Shown: positions 58,301-64,000 of the stretch, piece after piece
Layout: each line of letters starts with the position of its first letter
Position numbering within the stretch: position 1 is the stretch's first letter
From: Pannonibacter tanglangensis
GTDB lineage: Bacteria > Pseudomonadota > Alphaproteobacteria > Rhizobiales > Stappiaceae
Direction: 5' to 3' (one strand)
Assembly (NCBI RefSeq): GCF_009915685.1
Contig: NZ_JAABLP010000003.1
DNA length: 64,000 bases
Notes under the pieces: model-generated
Database searches by the model: none
The model's input: the letters and a program-made list of their open reading frames with translations, nothing else
What the model was told of the DNA's origin: nothing
Made by a program: the position numbers and the translations under genes

Positions 58301-58564
58301 ATGAGCAACATCAGCAAGACGACAGGCGAAACCGTGAAGGGCGTCATTGGCGGCGCCGTCGAAGGGGCTCTTGAAGCCGGCGAAAAGGTTGGTCGCAAGA
58401 TCAACGAGGTCGTCGACGCCTATGGCGGCATGCGCGAAGCGCAGGACCAGCAGGCGCGGGCCGAGCGCGAAGCCGCCATCCAGGAGCGCGTCGTGGAGGA
58501 AAAGCGGCGCAACCCGGGCCGCAGCGTGCAGGACATCCGGGACGAGGTGGAACGGGGAGGCTGA
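58301..58564 (+). CDS. Uncharacterised 87-residue protein of a putative FNR/FixK unit
   Basis: I do not recognise a family. The first half is a Gly/Ala-rich amphipathic helix (VKGVIGGAVEGALEAGEKVGRK, about 13-34), like a glycine-zipper segment. The second half is highly charged (RAEREAAIQERVVEEKRRN, about 52-70). No Cys. ATG at 58301 has GGGAG 6-7 nt upstream. Together with the next gene and the FNR-type promoter it looks like a small microaerobic or stress-induced unit. The 261-bp gap upstream holds only the promoter region. Confidence 0.7.
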   Translation: MSNISKTTGETVKGVIGGAVEGALEAGEKVGRKINEVVDAYGGMREAQDQQARAEREAAIQERVVEEKRRNPGRSVQDIRDEVERGG

Positions 58565-58567
58565 GGC

Positions 58568-58903
58568 ATGGGCCGCAACGAACCGCGCCATCCCGACAGC
58601 CGGCACCAGGGGCCGGGGCATGCCTGCCCCGAGTGTCAGGGCACCGGCATCGTGATGGTCTTCCCGCACCGCGCCGACGCGCATCCGCTCCGGGAGGTGT
58701 ACGAGCCGGGCAAGGTGCTGGCGGACATGGCCATGCCCTACACCGAACGCTGCGGCTTCTGTGGCGGGGACGGCTGGATCAGCCCGCAGGAGGAGCTGCT
58801 GGCCGGAGCCCCCGACCCGCGCGACTGGATTGACGACAAGCGTGAGCTTGCACGGATCATCCGGGAAACCGAGGCACGGCCGTCACCGCGCTCCGGCCGG
58901 TAA
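58568..58903 (+). CDS. Small protein with two CxxCxGxG zinc-knuckle motifs
   Basis: A 111-residue protein with two DnaJ-type half zinc fingers, ACPECQGTG (about residues 19-27) and CGFCGGDG (about 62-69); together they can bind one zinc. The rest is acidic and Pro/Arg rich and has no J domain. It starts 3 nt after the stop of the 87-codon gene, so it is co-translated with it, and a strong terminator follows. DnaJ-like zinc modules bind unfolded proteins or metal centres, but the role here is unknown. Confidence 0.75.
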   Translation: MGRNEPRHPDSRHQGPGHACPECQGTGIVMVFPHRADAHPLREVYEPGKVLADMAMPYTERCGFCGGDGWISPQEELLAGAPDPRDWIDDKRELARIIRETEARPSPRSGR

Positions 58904-58920
58904 TCGACCGCACAAGCGAG

Positions 58921-58955
58921 GGGCAGGCCCGCCATCCGGCGGGCCTGCCCTTTTG
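58921..58955 (+). terminator. Rho-independent terminator after the two-gene FNR/FixK unit
   Basis: GGGCAGGCCCGCC-atcc-GGCGGGCCTGCCC, 13 bp of perfect stem, then TTTTGC. The rest of the 58904-59236 gap is presumed ileS promoter; no other feature seen. Confidence 0.9.
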
Positions 58956-59236
58956 CGTCTGGCGCCCGCGTCGCGGACGGGACCGGCCGCAATTGCCGCT
59001 TTATTCAGGACGGCCGGACTGGTAGTAGAGCCAGCATGACCTGTCATGCGCGGACCGGCCGCATCATGCTGCCCGGTGTCTCACGAATTAGCTGCCCGGC
59101 CTTCGGCTGACGCCTCGCGCGGCGCCGAGGGACCGGGATTGATGCCGAGCCCCTTTCCGGACCCGGTGGCCCTGCCGACCGGGCTCCTCCCAGCGACATG
59201 CGCGCCCGGCGCGCCGAACTTCTGCGGATTGCCGTC

Positions 59237-62215
59237 ATGAGCGAAACCACGTCCCGCGACTATTCCGAGACCCTTTATCTGCCCGTCACCGACTTCCCGA
59301 TGCGCGCCGGCCTGCCGCAGAAGGAGCCCGAGATCATTGCGCGCTGGCAGGGCATGGACCTCTACATGCGCCTGCGCGCGGACGCGGCCGGCCGGCCGAA
59401 GTTCCTGCTGCACGACGGCCCCCCCTATGCCAACGGCAACATCCACATCGGCCATGCGCTGAACAAGACGCTGAAGGACATCGTCACGCGCTCGATGCAG
59501 ATGATGGGCTTCGACAGCAATTACGTTCCCGGCTGGGACTGCCACGGCCTGCCGATCGAGTGGAAGATCGAGGAAGAGAACTACCGCTCCAAGGGCAAGC
59601 AGAAGCCGGACCTGAAGAATTCGGTCGCCATGATCGCGTTCCGCCAGGAATGCCGCGCCTACGCCGAGAAGTGGGTGGCGATCCAGCGCGACGAGTTCCG
59701 CCGCCTCGGCATCGAGGGCGACTGGGACAATCCGTACCTGACCATGAACTACGACGCCGAGGCGGTCATCGCCGAGGAGCTGATGAAGTTTGCCATGTCC
59801 GGCCAGCTCTATCGCGGCTCCAAGCCGGTGATGTGGTCCGTGGTCGAGAACACGGCGCTGGCCGAGGCCGAGATCGAGTATCAGGACTACCAGTCCGACA
59901 TGATCTGGGTGAAGTTCCCGGTCGTCGAAGCCGGCGGCCAGGACGAGGCCGCCGCCGAGGAACTGCTCGATGCGGCCGTGGTCATCTGGACCACCACTCC
60001 CTGGACCATCCCGGGCAACCGCGCGATCTCCTATTCCTCCGCCATCGCCTACGGCCTCTATGAGGTGACGCAGGACGGCCTGGCCGACGACAACTGGGTG
60101 CAGAAGGGCGACAGGCTCATCCTCGCCGACAAGCTCGCCGAGGAGGTGTTCAAGAACGCCCGCATCACCGATTTCGTGAAGCGGCGTCCTGTCACGGCCG
60201 ACGAACTCGGCGCGCTGACCTGCGCCCATCCCTACCGCGACCTGGATCTGGGCGGCTACCAGTTCGACGTGCCGCTGCTCGACGGCGACCATGTCACCGA
60301 CGACACCGGCACCGGCTTCGTCCACACCGCACCGAGCCACGGTGCGGACGACTTCGAGATCTGGATCGCCAAGCGCAACGATCTGGAAGCGCGCGGCATC
60401 GACACCACGATCCCCTTCACCGTGGCCGACGACGGCTTCTACACCAAGGACGCGCCAGGGTTTGACGGCCACCAGGTCATCACCCACAAGGGCGAGAAGG
60501 GCACGGCCAACAAGGCCAACATCGAGAAGCTCAAGGAAGCCGGCGCGCTGATCGGGCTTGCCCGTCTCAAGCACCAGTATCCGCATTCCTGGCGTTCGAA
60601 GAAGCCGGTGATCTTCCGCAACACGCCGCAGTGGTTCGTCTACATGGACCGCGCCATTGACGGCGCCGGCGACACGCTGCGCGCCCGGGCGCTGAAGGCC
60701 ATCGACGAGACCCGCTTCGTGCCGGCCACCGGCCAGAACCGCCTGCGCTCGATGATCGCCGGCCGTCCGGACTGGGTGCTGTCGCGCCAGCGCGCCTGGG
60801 GCGTGCCGATCACCGTGTTCATCCACAAGGACACGGCAGACGTCCTCAAGGACCCGGCCGTCAACGCCCGCATCGCCGAGGCCTTCCGTGCGGAAGGCGC
60901 CGATGTGTGGTTCGCCGACGGCGCGAAGGAGCGCTTCCTCGGTGACAGCTACAACGCCGGCGACTGGATCAAGATCGACGACATCCTCGACGTCTGGTTC
61001 GACAGCGGCTCCACGCACGCCTTCTGCCTGGAAAAGCGCCCGGACCTCAGCCCCAAGCGCAAGGTCGATGGCGGCACCGACTACGTGCTCTATCTGGAAG
61101 GCTCGGACCAGCATCGCGGCTGGTTCCATTCCTCGCTGCTGGAAAGCTGCGGCACGCGCGGCCATGCGCCCTATGACGCGGTCCTGACCCACGGCTTCAC
61201 CATGGCCGAGGACGGCCGCAAGATGTCGAAGTCGCTCGGCAACCAGGTGTTCCCGCAGGACGTCATCAAGCAGTATGGCGCCGACATCCTGCGCCTGTGG
61301 GTGGCCTCCGGCGACTATGCCGAAGACCAGCGCATCGGGCCGGAGATCCTGAAGACCTCCGTCGACAGCTATCGCAAGCTGCGCAACACCCTGCGCTGGA
61401 TGCTGGGCTCGCTCGCCCACGCCACCGGCGAGAAGGTGGCGCTTGCCGACATGCCCGAGCTGGAGCGGCTGATGCTGCACCGGCTGGCCGATCTGGACAC
61501 CCTGGTGCGCGAGGGCTACGCTGCCTTCGACTACAAGAAGGTGTTCCACCACCTCTTCACCTTCATGACGGTGGACCTGTCCGCCTTCTACTTCGACATC
61601 CGCAAGGACACGCTCTACTGCGACCCGGCCTCGTCCGTGCGCCGCAAGGCCGCGCTGCAGGTCATCGAGGAGCTGTTCACCTGCCTGGTCGTGTGGATGG
61701 CGCCGATGCTGCCCTTCACCATGGAGGAAAGCTGGATCGCGCGGCATCCGGGCGCGGACAGCTCGGTGCATCTGCAGCAGTTCCCGGCGCTGCCGGCCGA
61801 CTGGCGCGACGAGGCGCTGGCCGCCAAGTGGGACAAGGTGCGCGAAGTGCGCCGCGTCATCACCGGTGCGCTGGAAATCGAGCGCCGCGAAAAGCGCATC
61901 GGCTCGTCGCTCGAAGCCCATCCGGTGGTGCATGTGACCGACCCGGAGCTGATGGCGGCCCTTGCCGGCATCGACATGGCCGATATCTGCATCACCAGCC
62001 AGCTCAGCCTGAGCGATGCGGCCGCGCCCGCTGGCGCCTTCACGCTGGACGACGTCAAGGGCGTTGCCGTGGTGCCGGGGCTGGCCGAGGGGCAGAAATG
62101 CGCAAGGTCCTGGAAGATCCTGCCGGAGGTCGGCAGCGACCCGGCCTATCCGGATGTTACCCTGCGCGATGCGGCAGCCCTGCGCGAGTGGGATGCCGCC
62201 AATGGCCGCGCCTGA
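59237..62215 (+). CDS. ileS: Isoleucyl-tRNA synthetase
   Basis: Class I synthetase charging tRNA-Ile, 992 residues. It begins MSETTSRDYSETLYLPVTDFPMRAGLPQKEPEIIARWQG, with the HIGH motif in PPYANGNIHIGHALNKTLKD (about residues 60-80), the CP1 editing domain TTPWTIPGNRAIS...DDTGTGFVHTAPSHGADDFEI, and KMSKS in GRKMSKSLGNQVFPQD (about 657-662). ATG at 59237. lspA starts 11 nt later, a common coupling. Confidence 0.98.
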   Translation: MSETTSRDYSETLYLPVTDFPMRAGLPQKEPEIIARWQGMDLYMRLRADAAGRPKFLLHDGPPYANGNIHIGHALNKTLKDIVTRSMQMMGFDSNYVPGWDCHGLPIEWKIEEENYRSKGKQKPDLKNSVAMIAFRQECRAYAEKWVAIQRDEFRRLGIEGDWDNPYLTMNYDAEAVIAEELMKFAMSGQLYRGSKPVMWSVVENTALAEAEIEYQDYQSDMIWVKFPVVEAGGQDEAAAEELLDAAVVIWTTTPWTIPGNRAISYSSAIAYGLYEVTQDGLADDNWVQKGDRLILADKLAEEVFKNARITDFVKRRPVTADELGALTCAHPYRDLDLGGYQFDVPLLDGDHVTDDTGTGFVHTAPSHGADDFEIWIAKRNDLEARGIDTTIPFTVADDGFYTKDAPGFDGHQVITHKGEKGTANKANIEKLKEAGALIGLARLKHQYPHSWRSKKPVIFRNTPQWFVYMDRAIDGAGDTLRARALKAIDETRFVPATGQNRLRSMIAGRPDWVLSRQRAWGVPITVFIHKDTADVLKDPAVNARIAEAFRAEGADVWFADGAKERFLGDSYNAGDWIKIDDILDVWFDSGSTHAFCLEKRPDLSPKRKVDGGTDYVLYLEGSDQHRGWFHSSLLESCGTRGHAPYDAVLTHGFTMAEDGRKMSKSLGNQVFPQDVIKQYGADILRLWVASGDYAEDQRIGPEILKTSVDSYRKLRNTLRWMLGSLAHATGEKVALADMPELERLMLHRLADLDTLVREGYAAFDYKKVFHHLFTFMTVDLSAFYFDIRKDTLYCDPASSVRRKAALQVIEELFTCLVVWMAPMLPFTMEESWIARHPGADSSVHLQQFPALPADWRDEALAAKWDKVREVRRVITGALEIERREKRIGSSLEAHPVVHVTDPELMAALAGIDMADICITSQLSLSDAAAPAGAFTLDDVKGVAVVPGLAEGQKCARSWKILPEVGSDPAYPDVTLRDAAALREWDAANGRA

Positions 62216-62226
62216 GGACCTGAGCC

Positions 62227-62817
62227 ATGGCTGACCCGGATGCCCCGAAGACGTCCGAACACCTGGCGGCCGGTGCCGGCGAGACCCCCGAGGGGTTTCG
62301 GGAGCGCTGGCTCTGGGGACCGGCCAGCCGGGGCATCGCCTGGCTTGCCGGCCTGATCTTCCTGGCCGATCAGGCCAGCAAGCTCTGGCTGCTGTTCGTC
62401 TACGACCTGCCGAGCCGGGGCGTGGTCGACGTGCTGCCGTTCCTGCAGCTTGTGACCGTCTGGAACCGGGGCATTTCCTACGGCCTGCTGCAGCAGGAGA
62501 CGGATCTGGGGCGGTGGGCGCTTGCGATCTTCACGGTGGCGGCAGCGATCGGTCTCTGGGTCTGGTCGGTGCGCGGGGCGACGCGCCTCGCGGCGGTCTG
62601 CTTCGGCCTCCTGATCGGCGGCGCCCTTGGCAACGGCGTGGATCGCTTCGCCTATGGCGCCGTCTACGACTTCCTGCACCTGCATTGGGGAGACTTCTCC
62701 TGGTACGTCTTCAACGTCGCCGATGCCGCGATCGTTGCCGGCGTGCTCGGTCTCCTGTATGACGGGTTTGCAGGTGGTCCAAATAATGCCTCAAAATCCG
62801 GCTCTAAGTCGGGCTGA
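62227..62817 (+). CDS. lspA: Lipoprotein signal peptidase
   Basis: Aspartyl protease that cleaves lipoprotein signal peptides. It has 196 residues, slightly long because of an N-terminal extension (MADPDAPKTSEHLAAG...). There are four helices; the catalytic Asp pair is in GNGVDRFAYGAVYDFL (about residue 138) and FNVADAAIVAG (about 165), and WNRGISYGLLQ is also conserved. It serves the lipoproteins in this window (4.8 and 62.9 kb). Confidence 0.95.
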   Translation: MADPDAPKTSEHLAAGAGETPEGFRERWLWGPASRGIAWLAGLIFLADQASKLWLLFVYDLPSRGVVDVLPFLQLVTVWNRGISYGLLQQETDLGRWALAIFTVAAAIGLWVWSVRGATRLAAVCFGLLIGGALGNGVDRFAYGAVYDFLHLHWGDFSWYVFNVADAAIVAGVLGLLYDGFAGGPNNASKSGSKSG

Positions 62818-62887
62818 TCAGGTTCTGAGACCCAGGACTGACCCTCGGGAGCCGGACGGGCTTCCGTGCAAGACGGGATAAGGCGAC

Positions 62888-63610
62888 GTGCGCTTGATGT
62901 TCATTGAGTCTCTTTCGCGGCTTCCAGGCAAGCCCGCACGCCGTGGCGGCCTCGTCGTGGCCGCGCTTGCAGTCGCCCTCGCCGGCTGCGTGACCGATCC
63001 CAACGGCTATGAGGAAGGCGTCGACCAGGCTGCCGTGCGCAAGATCATGGAAGGCCTCGGTGCCGTCGATCCGAAGCAGAAGCCGATCGAGTACCGTCCC
63101 CGCGCCCCGCTGGCGATGCCCTCCAACCTGAGCGCCTTGCCGCAGCCCGAAGCCCCGGCGACCGAGACGGCGGCCAACTGGCCGAAGCCCGAGAACCAGG
63201 AACTGCAGGACCTGAAGGCGCTCTATGCCCGCAGCAACGGCACGGACCTGCTGACGCCCGAGCAGATGCGCGGCATCCAGATCGGCTCGACGCAGCCGCG
63301 CGACGTGGCGCGCGAGCGGCGGGACGAGCAGATCATCAGCGGTGGCCTGATGACCCCGGCGGAAATGAAGCAGCAGCATCAGGGCGCCGGTCAGATCGAC
63401 ACGTCCAAGCTGTTCGGTCCCGACGGCCAGCCGGTGCGCCGGTTCCTCGTCGAGCCGCCGGTTGCCTACTCGACCCCGGCCGCGAATGCGCCGCTGACCA
63501 AGCCGGCCGACACCAACGATGTCCGCCGGCGCGAAATCCGGGAAATGGAAGGCGCGCAGATCAAGATGAACTGCACCCCGACCCCGACCGAGGACTGCAT
63601 CCAGCGCTGA
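62888..63610 (+). CDS. Putative lipoprotein (DUF3035-like)
   Basis: Lipoprotein of 240 residues. The N terminus is basic, then hydrophobic with a lipobox AVALAGCVTDPNG (Cys about residue 35). The rest is Pro/Gln/Asn rich with PEQMRGIQIGSTQPRDVARERRDEQ and GLMTPAEMKQQHQGAG. Genes of this type follow lspA in many alphaproteobacteria and are annotated DUF3035 (BamF-like in some Rhodobacterales). I am not certain the domain match holds here; position and composition fit. A strong terminator follows. Confidence 0.75.
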   Translation: MRLMFIESLSRLPGKPARRGGLVVAALAVALAGCVTDPNGYEEGVDQAAVRKIMEGLGAVDPKQKPIEYRPRAPLAMPSNLSALPQPEAPATETAANWPKPENQELQDLKALYARSNGTDLLTPEQMRGIQIGSTQPRDVARERRDEQIISGGLMTPAEMKQQHQGAGQIDTSKLFGPDGQPVRRFLVEPPVAYSTPAANAPLTKPADTNDVRRREIREMEGAQIKMNCTPTPTEDCIQR

Positions 63611-63633
63611 GGCGCCCGCATCACCGGAACGTG

Positions 63634-63658
63634 AAGGCGGCCAGTCGGCCGCCTTTTT
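63634..63658 (+). terminator. Rho-independent terminator after the lipoprotein gene
   Basis: AAGGCGGCC-agtc-GGCCGCC hairpin followed by TTTTT, 24 nt after the stop. Confidence 0.9.
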
Positions 63659-63899
63659 CATGTCCGCCCGGCCAGGCTGCTGCCCGGCCCCGGCCGCGGC
63701 TGAGCCTTGCCGCGCACGCCGCCGGACACTGCCGCGCCGGATCGCGGGGCTGGGAGCGCTGCCGGGGGTGTTGGCCGGCAGGGGCCTGGATGACGAAAAT
63801 TTAACCGGACCTTGCCTTTCCAGCGCCCATATTGCGCCTCAAGCCTTCATGCAGTCGCGCGCTGCTCCTGCCGCGCCCACACCCGGGAGTTCGAGATCC

Positions 63900-64000
63900 A
63901 TGCGGAAAACCGCAGCCCTTGCCCGTTCCCTGTCCGCTGTCCTTCTCTCCGCGACGCTGCTTGTTCCGGCGGTGCTGCCGGTCCGGGCCGAAAAGGCAAC
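63900..64000 (+). CDS. Start of a secreted protein, cut by window edge (probably M16 protease)
   Basis: The ATG at 63900 opens a frame that runs off the window: MRKTAALARSLSAVLLSATLL and so on, a signal peptide ending VRAEKA. Only 33 residues are visible. In many Rhizobiales a secreted M16 zinc protease follows lspA and the lipoprotein gene, so that is the likely identity, but it is inference from order, not from the visible residues. The 63611-63899 gap holds the terminator and a presumed promoter. Confidence 0.55.
   Translation, partial: MRKTAALARSLSAVLLSATLLVPAVLPVRAEKA

Noticed and set aside
59081..61933. Long minus-strand frame opposite ileS
   Set aside because: Antisense shadow; composition is His/Arg/Gly-rich with no domain, while ileS has HIGH and KMSKS motifs.
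1..64000. CRISPR arrays, tRNA or rRNA genes, prophage or insertion sequences
   Set aside because: I looked for direct repeats with regular spacers, cloverleaf-like sequences and transposase or integrase genes and saw none.

Overview
The window is a high-G+C stretch of chromosome from an alphaproteobacterium, most likely of the order Hyphomicrobiales (Rhizobiales). The evidence is gene content and order: a split glycine decarboxylase operon with a tandem glycine riboswitch, an aa3-type cytochrome oxidase operon (coxB-coxA-ctaB-small membrane protein-ctaG-coxC-DUF983-surf1), an Omp2b-type porin, an IalB-like protein, small conserved unknowns typical of this order (DUF2093, DUF4170, DUF6101), and a perfect CtrA box. 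A Stappia/Pannonibacter-like genus would fit, but the sequence alone cannot prove it. I see no tRNA, rRNA, CRISPR array, insertion sequence or prophage. Almost all of it is ordinary core genome.

Layout. 1-4.7 kb: glycine cleavage operon on the minus strand (riboswitch, gcvT, gcvH, an OsmC-like gene, gcvPA, a foreign-looking 109-codon ORF, gcvPB cut by the window edge). 4.8-9.0 kb: a lipoprotein, then ispH-thrB-rnhA-lipid kinase on the plus strand. 9.2-16.4 kb, minus: a membrane GGDEF/EAL protein, GNAT, M16 peptidase, thrC and YqgE. 16.5-18.1 kb, plus: an orphan DsbD-alpha-like protein and a peroxiredoxin. 18.2-24.9 kb, minus: the cox operon, facing an ialB-like gene across a 640-bp regulatory gap. 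26.4-36.9 kb: a KefB-like antiporter, a HAD hydrolase, tldD, then a lipid A/inner core block (lpxK, waaA, a DUF374 acyltransferase, a cysQ-like gene) closed by pmbA. 37.1-46.6 kb: DUF6101, two diguanylate cyclases, ubiA, GNAT, purD, a fluoroacetate-dehalogenase-like hydrolase, a patatin, a small gene behind a CtrA box, and tadA. 46.7-53.9 kb: an RluB-type pseudouridine synthase with very long disordered tails, rsmD, porin, mutL and a class IIA HAD protein. 54.0-64.0 kb: cheZ-like, cheY, a MaoC hydratase, ribF, an EamA transporter, a two-gene unit behind an FNR/FixK-type promoter, ileS, lspA, a lipoprotein, and the start of a secreted protein.

The most striking observation is the AT-rich ORF inside the gcv operon. 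It sits between two exact 10-bp direct repeats (TGGCATGAGC on the coding strand). Its start overlaps the gcvPA stop as ATGA, and its stop overlaps the gcvPB start as ATGA. Removing one repeat plus the insert restores a perfect ATGA junction between gcvPA and gcvPB with the Shine-Dalgarno sequence in the right place. It looks like a precise insertion of a small translatable cassette.

Other points worth a second look: an exact FNR/FixK box in class II position before two small uncharacterised genes; a perfect CtrA site before an unknown 117-codon gene; a CheZ-like phosphatase with two tandem CheY-docking-like peptides at its C terminus; recurrent 12-15-bp-period minisatellites both between and inside genes; and two copies of a dispersed intergenic repeat with complementary ends.
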